A stretch of 64,000 bases of DNA from Frigidibacter sp037095735 (GTDB lineage Bacteria; Pseudomonadota; Alphaproteobacteria; Rhodobacterales; Rhodobacteraceae). The stretch is from contig NZ_JBAWKD010000001.1 of NCBI RefSeq assembly GCF_037095735.1, positions 620,001 through 684,000 of the forward strand, given 5' to 3'. The position numbers were made by a program, and so were the translations under genes. The number at the start of each line of letters is the position of its first letter. The stretch's first letter is position 1. Below the pieces are notes generated by a model, which saw nothing but the letters and a program-made list of their open reading frames with translations, was not told the DNA's origin and ran no database searches. Shown in pieces: positions 25,963-34,666 of this stretch.

Positions 25963-28551
25963 ATGCGTTTCGACCCGAAGACCCTTGGCATCCACTGGGT
26001 GGGCGGCGCCGCCTTCGTCGCCGCTGCGGGTCTGTCCGTCGTCACCGCAAGCTGGGCCGCCGGCGCGATCGAGGATTTGTCCGCCGCGGCCGTGCGTTCC
26101 GCGCTGGCGGACGAGGGCTACACCTGGGCGCAGGTTCAGGCCGACGGCCTGAGCGTGATCCTGACCGGCGAGGCCCCGAGCGAGGCGATGCGCTTCCGCG
26201 CGCTGGGCGCCGCGGGCAGCGTGGTGGACGCGAGCCGGGTGGTCGATTCGATGTCGGTCCCCGACCCGGCCGCGGTCGCCGCGCCCGATTTCTCGGTCGA
26301 GATCCTGCGCAATGACGAGGGCGTCTCGCTGATCGGCCTGGTGCCAGTGGAATCGGGACGCGACGCGATCCTGGAACAGGTGCGCAAGCGCGCCGACGGC
26401 GCCTCGGTCACCGACATGCTGGAAGCCAGCGACCACCCCGCGCCGAAGGACTGGCAGGCGGCGGTCGATTTCGGGGTGCAGGCGCTGGGAATGCTGCCGC
26501 GCTCGAAACTGTCGATCTCGCCCGGCCATGTGCAGGTGACGGCGATCACCGACTCGATCGACGAGAAGCAGACGCTGGAACGGCGCCTGCAATCGGCCGC
26601 GCCGAAAGGGGTCGCGCTGACGCTCGACATCTCGGCGCCGCGCCCGGTGATCACGCCCTTCACGCTGCGCTTCATCATCGACGGCTCGGGCCCGCATTTC
26701 GATGCCTGCTCGGCCGACACGACCCGCGCCCGCGACCGCATCCTCGCCGCCGGCCGCGGGGCCGGCGCGCCCGAGGACAGCGACTGCACCATCGGCATGG
26801 GCACGCCCTCGCCCGCCTGGTCCGAGGCCGCCGGCAAGTCGATCAAGGCGCTGGCCGAGCTTGGCGCGGGATCGGTCACGCTGTCGGATGCCGATGTCTC
26901 GCTGATCGCGGCCGACAGCGTGGCACAGGCCGATTTCGACCGGGTGGCCGGAGAGCTGGACACTGCCCTGCCCGAGGTCTTCTCGCTGACCGCGGTGCTG
27001 ACGCCGAAACCCGCGGCACAAAGCGGCGAGCAGGGCCCGCCGCAGGTCAGCGCCGCGCTGTCCGAGGATGGCAAGCTGCAGATCCGCGGCCGCCTGCCCG
27101 ACGAGCTGACGCGCAATGCCGTCGAAAGCTATGCCCATGCGCATTTCGGCAGCGGCAACGTCTATGTCGCGACCCGGCTCGATGCCGGGGTGCCGGCGGG
27201 CTGGCCGGTGCGGGTTCTGGCCGGGCTCGAGGCGCTGGACAAGGTGCATGACGGGCGGATGCTGGTGCAGCCCGACCTCGTGCGGATCGAGGGGCGCACC
27301 GGCAGCCGCGAGACCTCGTCGCAGATCGCGCAGCTTCTGTCGCAGCGGCTGGGCGAGGGTCAGGAATTCGAGATCCGCGTGACCTATGACCGCAAGCTGG
27401 ATGCCTCGCTGGCGCTGCCCTCGGCCCAGCAATGCGTCGAGCGGCTGGCGCAGGCGCAGGAGGCCGAGAAGATCAGCTTCGAGCCGGGCTCGGCACGGCT
27501 TGCCTCGGGCTCGCGCGAGGTGATGGACCGGCTCGGCGACATCCTGCGCCAGTGCGGCGACTACCAGTTCGAGGTCGCGGGCCATACCGACAGCCAGGGC
27601 GGCGACGCGATGAACCTCGCGCTCAGCGAGGACCGCGCCGAGGCGGTGGTCGAGGGGCTGATGACCCGCCGCGTGCTGACCGCGAACCTGCATCCAACCG
27701 GCTATGGCGAGACGAAGCCGATCGCCGACAACGGCAGCGAGGACGGGCGCGAGCAGAACCGCCGGATCGAGTTCACCCTGCTGACCGAGGCGCCCGCCGC
27801 GGCGACCACGGACGGTGACGCGGCGGCGGCGGCCGACGGTGATGCCGCGGGGGCCGCGGATGCCGATGCCGGCGTCACCGCGCAGGCGCCGGGCAACGAC
27901 ACCCGCCGCCCGCGGATGCGCCCCGGCGAGCGCGCCGGGGCCAGCGCCGAAGAGGTCGCACCCTCGGCAGAGGCCGAGGTGGCGGATGCGGTCGACGACG
28001 CCACCGGCGCGACGGATGAAGGGTCCGGCGACGAGATGAGCCCCGAGGATCAGGGGTCGGGGGACGAAACGTCCGGCGATTTCGGATCAGGGGACGAGAT
28101 GGACCCCGAGGACGGGTCCGGCGACTTCGGATCGGGCGACGAACCAGGGTCCGGCGACGAGATGGGCCCTGAAGGAGGGGCCGACGGCGACGCGACGGAG
28201 CCGGCCACGACCGGTGAGGCCGCGGAGGGCGCAGCGGACGGCATGCCGGACAGCACCGCGCAGGATCCCGCGGCCACCGCTCAGGACGCCACCGCTCAGA
28301 ATGACGCTGGCCAGCCGGCAGAGGCGCAACCCGCCGCCGCCGGCAGCACGCCGCTTGAGACCGCAGCGGCACAGCCCGAGGGCGTGGCCCCGGCCGGCAG
28401 CCCGCCCGCGCTGGTCACCGCCCCCGACGCGCAGGACACCGCCGCCACCGACGAGCCCGAGGTGGTGATCGAGGTGCAGACCCCCGGGCGCGACACGGTG
28501 AAACCGCCGGTCCGTCCCGCGGCGATCGAGGCCCGCGCCGCGCGCCGCTAG
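25963..28551 (+). CDS. large OmpA-family protein with acidic repeat tail
   Basis: An 862-residue envelope protein. It has an N-terminal hydrophobic segment (about residues 14-34), several BON-like repeats (about 40-500), an OmpA/MotB peptidoglycan-binding domain (about 505-610: ISFEPGSARL, VAGHTDSQGG, NLALSEDRAEAV, NRRIEFTLL) and a roughly 250-residue acidic, Ala/Gly/Asp-rich tail. The tail holds six GSGD units and one TSGD (28021-28170), each followed by Glu or Phe. The BON plus OmpA core is typical of Rhodobacteraceae. The tail is the unusual part. Start at 25963 is supported by GAAGG 8 bases upstream. Confidence 0.88.
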   Translation: MRFDPKTLGIHWVGGAAFVAAAGLSVVTASWAAGAIEDLSAAAVRSALADEGYTWAQVQADGLSVILTGEAPSEAMRFRALGAAGSVVDASRVVDSMSVPDPAAVAAPDFSVEILRNDEGVSLIGLVPVESGRDAILEQVRKRADGASVTDMLEASDHPAPKDWQAAVDFGVQALGMLPRSKLSISPGHVQVTAITDSIDEKQTLERRLQSAAPKGVALTLDISAPRPVITPFTLRFIIDGSGPHFDACSADTTRARDRILAAGRGAGAPEDSDCTIGMGTPSPAWSEAAGKSIKALAELGAGSVTLSDADVSLIAADSVAQADFDRVAGELDTALPEVFSLTAVLTPKPAAQSGEQGPPQVSAALSEDGKLQIRGRLPDELTRNAVESYAHAHFGSGNVYVATRLDAGVPAGWPVRVLAGLEALDKVHDGRMLVQPDLVRIEGRTGSRETSSQIAQLLSQRLGEGQEFEIRVTYDRKLDASLALPSAQQCVERLAQAQEAEKISFEPGSARLASGSREVMDRLGDILRQCGDYQFEVAGHTDSQGGDAMNLALSEDRAEAVVEGLMTRRVLTANLHPTGYGETKPIADNGSEDGREQNRRIEFTLLTEAPAAATTDGDAAAAADGDAAGAADADAGVTAQAPGNDTRRPRMRPGERAGASAEEVAPSAEAEVADAVDDATGATDEGSGDEMSPEDQGSGDETSGDFGSGDEMDPEDGSGDFGSGDEPGSGDEMGPEGGADGDATEPATTGEAAEGAADGMPDSTAQDPAATAQDATAQNDAGQPAEAQPAAAGSTPLETAAAQPEGVAPAGSPPALVTAPDAQDTAATDEPEVVIEVQTPGRDTVKPPVRPAAIEARAARR

Positions 28552-28687
28552 GCGGCGGGAGCGACGGGCGCGGCGTCGGGCACGGCGACGGGCGGGCATG
28601 GCGGGCGGGCATGGCAAGCGCGGGCGGCTCTGGTCCCGCGCGCGCTGGGGGGGCTATTCAGGGCGCAAGGCAGGCACGGGACAGGAC

Positions 28688-29014
28688 ATGAACAGAACCG
28701 AATTCATCGTCGCCACGGCGATCATCCTCTTTGTCGCCTTCGCGCTCGGCTGGTTCGCGTCCTGGATCCTGCACCGGCTGACCCGCGTCACGCAGGCGGA
28801 CATGGGCGAGCTGGACAAGATGGCGCAGGCCCTGCACGAGGCCGAGCAGGGCCGCGATCAGGCGCTGAGCTGGTCGGAGACGCGCGAGCGCGAGCTGATG
28901 AGCCAGCTGAGCCAGACCGAGGCCGAGCTGCGCGCCGCGATGGAAGGCCTGCGCGACGCCCGGCAGGAGGCCGAGGAAATGCGCGCCCATATCGAGAAGC
29001 TGCGCCGCGACTGA
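28688..29014 (+). CDS. small membrane-anchored coiled-coil protein
   Basis: A 108-residue protein with one N-terminal membrane helix (about residues 8-30) and a long charged coiled coil (about 38-105) rich in Glu, Arg and Gln. ATG at 28688 follows GGACAGGA. Function unknown. The topology suggests a cytoplasmic coiled coil held at the inner membrane. It lies 136 bases after the OmpA gene on the same strand. The following 238 bases to moaE contain nothing recognisable. Confidence 0.68.
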   Translation: MNRTEFIVATAIILFVAFALGWFASWILHRLTRVTQADMGELDKMAQALHEAEQGRDQALSWSETRERELMSQLSQTEAELRAAMEGLRDARQEAEEMRAHIEKLRRD

Positions 29015-29252
29015 GTGATGCGGCGCCTGGGGCCGCGCGGGCGGATCGGGCCTTCGGGCCTGATCGCGGCGAGGGCCCCCTGCCGTTCCCCCACAGAAAG
29101 ACAGGGCCGTGCGCACCCGGCCCCTCAGGCGCGAGAGACCCGACGCGCGCCACGGGCAGGGGCGCATCGAACGGGTGTCGAAGCGGATGCGGCCCGGACA
29201 GGTTGCGGCGGATCGGGTGGCGGGCTCCAGCGAGCGCGACCCGGGGCGCGGC

Positions 29253-29750
29253 TCACCAGCGGTCCAGCGCCGCCTCGTCATCGTCCTTGGCCGCGACCCA
29301 GCCCGCGCCCTCTGCGCCATGTTCCTTCTTCCAGAACGGCGCGCGGGATTTCAGGTAGTCCATCAGGAACTCGGCCGCCTCGAAGGCCGCGACGCGGTGA
29401 CGCGCGGCGGTGGCGACCATCATGATCGCCTCGCCGGGCAGCAGGGTGCCGTGACGGTGGATGACCAGCGCATCGGCAAGCTGCCAGCGGTCCGTCGCCT
29501 GCGCGACGATCGCCGCGATCGCCTTTTCGGTCATGCCGGGATAGTGCTCGATCTCCATCCGGGTCAGGGTGCCGCTGTCGTCGCGCACCACGCCCAGGAA
29601 GCTGACCACCGCGCCCACGTCGCGCCGCCCGATGCCGAAGCCCGTCACCTCTGCCCCATGGTCGAAGGGCTCTGCCTGGACGCGAACGCGAGCGTCCGGG
29701 TCGCGAGGGGCCGCGGTCGGCAGATCTGCGGTGGGCGGCTTCGCGGCCAT
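29253..29750 (-). CDS. moaE: molybdopterin synthase large subunit MoaE
   Basis: A 165-residue MoaE with GAVVSFLGVVR, LEIEHYPGM-like IEHYPGMTE, IHRHGTLLPGE and the active-site KSRAPFWKKE. It transfers sulfur from MoaD thiocarboxylate to precursor Z in molybdenum-cofactor synthesis. The N-terminus is about 20 residues longer than usual before VRVQAEPFDHG, so a later non-ATG start is possible. It follows moaD by four bases. Confidence 0.93.
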   Translation of the reverse strand: MAAKPPTADLPTAAPRDPDARVRVQAEPFDHGAEVTGFGIGRRDVGAVVSFLGVVRDDSGTLTRMEIEHYPGMTEKAIAAIVAQATDRWQLADALVIHRHGTLLPGEAIMMVATAARHRVAAFEAAEFLMDYLKSRAPFWKKEHGAEGAGWVAAKDDDEAALDRW

Positions 29751-29754
29751 GAGA

Positions 29755-30006
29755 TCAGCCCCCGGTCATCGGCGGGAAGAAGGCGACCTCTCGCACGCCG
29801 GCCAGCGGGGCCGAGAAGTCGGACAGCTCCTGGTCGAGCGCCACCCGCAGGGTGGTGAGGTCCGAGAAGGCCAGGGCGTAGCGCTCCTCGCGGCCGCGCA
29901 GTTCCTCGACCAGCTCGGCGACGGTGCCGGCCCCGCTCTCCACCCGCTCGCGCGGCAGCCCGATGCGTTCGCGCACCCAGGCGAAGTAGAGGATGTCGAG
30001 GGCCAT
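29755..30006 (-). CDS. moaD: molybdopterin synthase sulfur-carrier subunit MoaD
   Basis: An 83-residue ubiquitin-fold protein ending FFPPMTGG. The terminal Gly-Gly is the site of adenylation and thiocarboxylation. It is the partner of MoaE encoded four bases downstream. The pgsA gene lies 9 bases upstream on the same strand, so pgsA-moaD-moaE form one transcription unit. Confidence 0.93.
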   Translation of the reverse strand: MALDILYFAWVRERIGLPRERVESGAGTVAELVEELRGREERYALAFSDLTTLRVALDQELSDFSAPLAGVREVAFFPPMTGG

Positions 30007-30015
30007 GCGGCCTCC

Positions 30016-30636
30016 TTACTTGGGGTCCTTCAGGAACGGCAGGGCCTTGCGGAAGTAGTCCCAGCCGGTGACGAACGTAAGGGCCGCGGCGACCCAGATC
30101 AACGCCAGCCCGAGAACGGTCGCCACCGCCGCCGCCCCGCCCGCAAGGCGCACGACGCCGCCGGCCTCGGGCCCGCGGCCATGTTCGACGAAGTCGAGCC
30201 CGGTGCCGAGGAACAGCACCCCGATCGCCACCATCTGCGCGGTGGTCTTCCACTTGGCGAGCTTGGTGACCTGCAGGCGGTTCGAATCGGGTCCGAGGAA
30301 CTCGCGCAGGCCCGAGACGAAGACCTCGCGGAACAGGATCACCGTCGCGGGCAGGATCAGCCAGGGGTTCATGCCGGAATAGCCGGTGATGACCACAAGC
30401 GCGATGGTGACCATCGCCTTGTCGGCGATCGGGTCGAGCATGGCGCCGAAGCGGCTCTGCTGGTTCCAGAGCCGGGCGAGATAGCCGTCGAACCAGTCGG
30501 TGATCGAGGCGCCGATGAACAGCGACAGCGCCGCCCAGTCGGCCCAGGGCCGGTGGAAATAGAGGAACATCACCGGGACGCCAGGCGCCGCGATAAGTCG
30601 CAACACGGTCAGGAGGTTCGGGATGTTCCACTTCAT
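30016..30636 (-). CDS. pgsA: CDP-diacylglycerol-glycerol-3-phosphate 3-phosphatidyltransferase
   Basis: A 206-residue membrane enzyme of phosphatidylglycerol synthesis. The CDP-alcohol phosphotransferase motif DG-x2-AR-x8-G-x3-D-x3-D is complete in DGYLARLWNQQSRFGAMLDP followed by IAD. ATG at 30636 gives the family start MKWNIPNLLTVLR. Upstream in-frame codons run through the divergent tRNA gene and cannot be coding. Confidence 0.95.
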   Translation of the reverse strand: MKWNIPNLLTVLRLIAAPGVPVMFLYFHRPWADWAALSLFIGASITDWFDGYLARLWNQQSRFGAMLDPIADKAMVTIALVVITGYSGMNPWLILPATVILFREVFVSGLREFLGPDSNRLQVTKLAKWKTTAQMVAIGVLFLGTGLDFVEHGRGPEAGGVVRLAGGAAAVATVLGLALIWVAAALTFVTGWDYFRKALPFLKDPK

Positions 30637-30747
30637 GGGGCGATGCGTAGCGCATTCCCGCGCGCGAGGGAAGCAGCCGCCGGTGCCCGCGGCACCGCGC
30701 CGCCCCGCGCTTGCGCGAGGGCGGGATTTCTGGTCAACAGTCGCTGC

Positions 30748-30824
30748 GGCCCCGTGGCTCAACTGGATAGAGCAGCCCCCTCCTAAGGGGCAGGTTACAG
30801 GTTCAAGTCCTGTCGGGGTCACCA
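30748..30824 (+). tRNA. tRNA-Arg(CCU)
   Basis: A full cloverleaf can be folded. The acceptor stem is GGCCCCG/CGGGGTC with one G-U pair, the D stem is GCTC/GAGC, the anticodon stem is GCCCC/GGGGC with loop CTCCTAA (anticodon CCT), and the T arm is ACAGG-TTCAAGT-CCTGT. The discriminator is A and CCA is encoded. It reads AGG codons. It marks the left edge of the accessory island and is a classical type of integration site. Confidence 0.96.
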
Positions 30825-30854
30825 TCCACACCGCTTCTGCAGAGAAGGCATATG

Positions 30855-30876
30855 AGTGCACGTTTCGGCACTTTTT
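30855..30876 (+). terminator. intrinsic terminator of tRNA-Arg
   Basis: AGTGC-ACGTTTCG-GCACT followed directly by TTTT, 31 bases after the encoded CCA. The short stem with a T-run is a plausible Rho-independent terminator for the tRNA transcript. Confidence 0.6.
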
Positions 30877-30997
30877 ATGCACACCCCTGTCAAGAATAAT
30901 TTCACGCAAGCACCGGCGCTCGCCCGTAAAGGACTGTTTTCGAGGACAACAAATCACTTCAATCGCGACGGCCTGCGTCTGCAGTCGCTATCTGGCG

Positions 30998-32860
30998 TTA
31001 CTCGACGCGACGAACCGCACCGCGCTCAGCCAAGATCTTTTCAAAGACGGGACGCGGGTAGACGCCGTCCAGCACCACGCCGCCGATGCTGGCCGGCTCT
31101 ACATTGGCTGCCGCCACCCATGCCCGTGAAGAGAGTGTCTCGATGCCGAACTCCGTTGCCACCATGCCGAACGTCAGGAATCGCTGTCGGAACGCGGCAA
31201 GGCTCTCGGGAGCGACCTGCCACTGGCTCCGCTGAGTTCGGGGGTTCAGAACCATGCTCACCTCGAGCACACCCGTCTCGACGAGGCGCATCACGCGTGC
31301 GGCATCACGCCAGCCAATCTCTCGTCCGAACGCGGAAAGCGACGCACCCTCAAGATGCGCTGGTCTGTCCGAGGCCTTCCTGTCTTCGGCTTCGACGTGC
31401 CTGCGAAGCTCTGCCAGTTCGACGCGGAAGCTCGAGTATCTGCCCTCACCGTCGGCCCAGGTGACACGAACGTGTCCGTCGAGCACGGCCGCGATGACGC
31501 GCCCCACGGAAATGCCCGCTCGCGTTTGCGCACGATGGATAGGCACCCAAGTCTCCCCTGCCGCAGACGCCGGCGACACCAGGCGCCCGCTCAGCTTCGC
31601 AAGGAACCGCTCCGCATCCGCTGGATGCCAGCGGATGCGAGAGTTCTCGACAAAGGTCCGGGGAACGAGGACGCCGTCGCATTCCAGTGCCCTCATCTCG
31701 ACCGCGGTAGCTCCGAGCGCGTTTCTCATCGCCTTGTCGTCGACGAGTTGCGCGATGTCGGCGAGCAACCTCGCGTAGCGCGGCGCATCGAAGGTGGCCC
31801 GCGCGTCCGGCCGCGGGTCTTCCGCGCTCAGTGCCCCGCCCTCGACGAGAAGCGGGCGAAGCCTGTTCTCGCTAACACCTGACGCCGCTGCTGCAGTCAC
31901 GACGGAATGCAACCGGCGTTCGGCGAGCGGCCGCCCAAGCACCAGCTCACCGGCGCCGATCGGGGAGATTTCAAACATCGCCTCGCGCACGAGGTCGCGG
32001 AAGACGTCGACTTCCGCATGGTCGCGCCAGTGGACATCGAGATACGAGAACAGCCGGACGAATCTCCTCTTGATCGGGTCGCCGACCTCTTTCCACGCGG
32101 TCGCTGTCTCCAGAAACAGCCGCCTGACCGCCTCGCGCCCCTTCGCAGCAACGTCGTAGCCTGCGGCGCATGTGAGATGCCTGCGCTTGATGGGATCTTC
32201 CCATGCGGTGGTCGGCGCTACGAGACCGTCACCCAACGCGTCGCAGAAACGGGCGACCCAAGAGGTCCCGATCGGTGCGAGCCAGCCTTCGTCTGCTCTC
32301 CCTTCGAGCCGTGCGTCGATCCAGAGGTCGAAGGCTGAAAGTTCGACCTCTTCACCATCGAGCCCACCCGTCAGTATTTCCGGGAGGCGTTCGGCAAGGC
32401 GGGCCTGCATGTCCAGGCGCCGACTCCGCTCCTGTTCCTCCCAGAGCGGCACGAGCAGCCGCGCGTGGCGATTGCAGGCAGACACTTCGAGAAGTTGCCA
32501 GTGCCCACGCATTGCCATCGCGGTCAGCGGCGCGAACGGTCGCGCGTTCGCATCCTCGCGCAAGCAGGCTGGACAGCCGCGGACCACGGGGCTGCGCAGC
32601 GACCTCGAGATGACGCTTTCACCTCGAAACATCGTCCTTACGCCGGCGTCGAAGACCCCTGTCCATGACAGAACTTCATTGCAGGAAGTGTCCGAAAGCC
32701 GCGCCCAACTCTTGAGTTCCTCGATCGCCCGCGGCTCGCCATTGAGGAGCCGCTTGTAGGAACCTGCAAGATCCTGCGCGAAGGCCTGCGTTTCGACATT
32801 CTTCTCCGCTGCGAGGCGAGACAGGAAGGATGGCAGAGTTTCACGGTCGGCGGGCATCAT
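30998..32860 (-). CDS. tniQ: orphan TniQ-family transposition target-selection protein
   Basis: About 620 residues. The N-terminal region resembles TniQ/TnsD, with LPSFLSRLAAEKN followed by a zinc-binding cluster RGCPACLRED...SACNRHARLL (CPxC and CxxH). The C-terminal 400 residues are a long helical, DNA-contacting-like extension. TniQ proteins choose targets for Tn7/Tn5053-type transposons together with TnsB/TniA and TnsC/TniB, none of which is present here. ATG at 32860 (or 32857) is preferred because upstream codons lack family resemblance. It lies next to tRNA-Arg and is GC-rich, unlike the DNA to its right. Confidence 0.72.
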   Translation of the reverse strand: MMPADRETLPSFLSRLAAEKNVETQAFAQDLAGSYKRLLNGEPRAIEELKSWARLSDTSCNEVLSWTGVFDAGVRTMFRGESVISRSLRSPVVRGCPACLREDANARPFAPLTAMAMRGHWQLLEVSACNRHARLLVPLWEEQERSRRLDMQARLAERLPEILTGGLDGEEVELSAFDLWIDARLEGRADEGWLAPIGTSWVARFCDALGDGLVAPTTAWEDPIKRRHLTCAAGYDVAAKGREAVRRLFLETATAWKEVGDPIKRRFVRLFSYLDVHWRDHAEVDVFRDLVREAMFEISPIGAGELVLGRPLAERRLHSVVTAAAASGVSENRLRPLLVEGGALSAEDPRPDARATFDAPRYARLLADIAQLVDDKAMRNALGATAVEMRALECDGVLVPRTFVENSRIRWHPADAERFLAKLSGRLVSPASAAGETWVPIHRAQTRAGISVGRVIAAVLDGHVRVTWADGEGRYSSFRVELAELRRHVEAEDRKASDRPAHLEGASLSAFGREIGWRDAARVMRLVETGVLEVSMVLNPRTQRSQWQVAPESLAAFRQRFLTFGMVATEFGIETLSSRAWVAAANVEPASIGGVVLDGVYPRPVFEKILAERGAVRRVE

Positions 32861-33131
32861 GGCAGGCGAGGTCCTTTTCCCCCTTATGGGCGATGGGGTT
32901 AGGACTTTACAGGACGTTTCCACCCCGCTTGACCTCCCATCAAGTCCTAGGGTGCGGCATCTAGCCTGCAACGTCGATTGTGCGCATGGAGCGGACGCAT
33001 GCCCTCTGGCAAGCCCGCCCTCTGCACTTAGTAGTTTCGGCCCAAACCTGACGTTCGAAGCTGAGACTGTCGCCGCGCTGCGGCGCAGCCGAACCGGTCA
33101 TTTAGGAGACGCGCAGCATTTGCACGATTGG

Positions 33132-33419
33132 ATGGCTATTGCGCGGTCCTTCCGGACCTTCGCTGCACGCGCTCGATTTCTGCTACCTGCCCTTGGTGAG
33201 GCGCCCGTAGGAGGTCAAACAGCGGCCATGCGCTGCGTCGGAGATATCTGTAGGGATCGGCGCTACATCATAGGTTTTAGGGCCAACTTGATCTCCCTCG
33301 ACTTGAAGAACTTGACAGGAACGCGACTGTATGACCAGCAGTTGGAAGCATGCGTTGACTACACCTTCGGATTCCAGAAGAACTGGGCTCCTGGAAGCTA
33401 CCCAAAGGATGTTCTGTGA
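33132..33419 (+). CDS. small unknown protein coupled to the SEC-C gene
   Basis: A 95-residue reading frame (longer if a TTG at 33120 with AGGAG upstream, or an earlier codon, is used) with no family I recognise. The C-terminal 55 residues (RRYIIGFRANLISLDLKN to SYPKDVL) look like genuine low-GC coding sequence. The main support is that its TGA overlaps the GTG start of the next gene in a GTGA arrangement, indicating translational coupling. The N-terminus is uncertain and the gene could be 5'-truncated. Confidence 0.42.
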   Translation: MAIARSFRTFAARARFLLPALGEAPVGGQTAAMRCVGDICRDRRYIIGFRANLISLDLKNLTGTRLYDQQLEACVDYTFGFQKNWAPGSYPKDVL

Positions 33420-34432
33420 GTGGCGATGAAAAAGTAGGTTTAATGGAGGCTCGCGCGGCTCTTCAGGCGGAATGTTTGAGAGTTTTTCCTGTTGTTCGGA
33501 AGCAAGTAGACGCACACCGCAACACATTTATTTGGCAAATGGACAAGGGGTTAGAAAGCAGCGTATTCGGCACTCCGGTTGACCAGGCTCACAATGCAAA
33601 TTTAACCACCGATCAAGTTAGGCGGATTGCCCGAGAGAATGGCAAGATATACAGCCAAGCGTGCATGGCAATCACACCAAAAGTCCTGGCTCTCTCCTCA
33701 AGCATTGAGAGCCTTTCTTATGGCACGCTTTCGCTTCATGAAGAGCTCAACTGCTTTCGCTCTATCGTTGAGAGACTTGCAGTCCTGGAAGCATCTCTTA
33801 GAAAGATTGCGCACAAGACCAGCCTACCGGAAATAAAATCATTTGGTGACTTGCTTGAGGTGCGAGAGTCTATATGGCCGTTAATTGGAACAAGGTTCAG
33901 CTGGTCGGATCTTCAGGTCGTCGACTTTCCGGAAATGCCCTCTAAGACAGATTACCTTCATGATGCCGCCGAAACTCGGGTGGATCTTTCAGCGAGAAAT
34001 ATCCTCAATCAGATCGATAGACTTCAGAAAGAGGAAAGTTACAAGGGGATACGTCCATTCTACAATTTCTGCTGCGAGTTTGTTCACCCAAATATCGGTG
34101 ACAACTTGGCGACCACCAGGAAAAAACGCATAGTAAGAACGCAGGGCGGTCAACTTGCCTACATGACGGAATACAATGCAAACCCATTGGTAGCATCAAG
34201 CGACGACAGCGACTTCTTCATTCTGTTCTCAAAGGCTTACGCCTTCGGAACAATGCTGGCACGAGAGGCTGAAAGGGTAACGCTGCAATATGGGATTCTA
34301 TTGAACAAGATAGAACGCGTTAACCAAAAATGCGCACACAAGGTGGTGAAAAGACAAAAAGTTTGCTTCTCGAGGGATGACTTTTGCCCGTGTGGCTCAG
34401 GGAAAAGCATACGCGTATGTGCGTTCCGATGA
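33416..34432 (+). CDS. unknown protein with C-terminal SEC-C zinc motif
   Basis: A 338-residue, mostly helical protein. The C-terminus is an SEC-C-like zinc motif CPCGSGKSIRVC (324-335), but the fourth ligand normally found just after the last Cys is absent because the chain ends AFR. Around 212-230 FYNFCCEFVHPNIGDN resembles the vHPn segment of helical HEPN-like/DUF5677-type proteins. It begins with GTG inside the stop of the preceding frame. Codon use is AT-richer than the flanks, a sign of transfer. It converges on the ATPase gene at 34667. Function unknown, with defence or RNA processing as guesses. Confidence 0.68.
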   Translation: MSGDEKVGLMEARAALQAECLRVFPVVRKQVDAHRNTFIWQMDKGLESSVFGTPVDQAHNANLTTDQVRRIARENGKIYSQACMAITPKVLALSSSIESLSYGTLSLHEELNCFRSIVERLAVLEASLRKIAHKTSLPEIKSFGDLLEVRESIWPLIGTRFSWSDLQVVDFPEMPSKTDYLHDAAETRVDLSARNILNQIDRLQKEESYKGIRPFYNFCCEFVHPNIGDNLATTRKKRIVRTQGGQLAYMTEYNANPLVASSDDSDFFILFSKAYAFGTMLAREAERVTLQYGILLNKIERVNQKCAHKVVKRQKVCFSRDDFCPCGSGKSIRVCAFR

Positions 34433-34666
34433 GAATGATACTGAGAAAACAAGCCCAGAATTGGATGTGCCATGCAGGAAGGGCGGGCTGCCTTACTTAG
34501 ACCTTGCGCCCCATTCACCGGGCCATGTTGGCAAACTTCGCGTTGCTGACCGGAACGCGGCAAGACGCCTGGTGTCGAGAGCAGCCCTTCGCGAACGTTC
34601 ATGCCATATGCAGCAGACAACCGCTTCCGATCCAGGGTGGCATGTTGTGTTATTCTGGCGGTTTAC

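Noticed and set aside
25963..28551. Frame continuing upstream from 25075 as part of the OmpA protein
   Set aside because: The upstream portion is an antiparallel-quality shadow of ubiA in another frame. The signal-like segment and ribosome-binding site place the start at 25963.
32859..33131. 5' extension of the small island ORF to ATG 32859
   Set aside because: It would begin on top of the divergent tniQ start and has an unconvincing composition. Only the part after about 33120 is supported by the coupled downstream gene.
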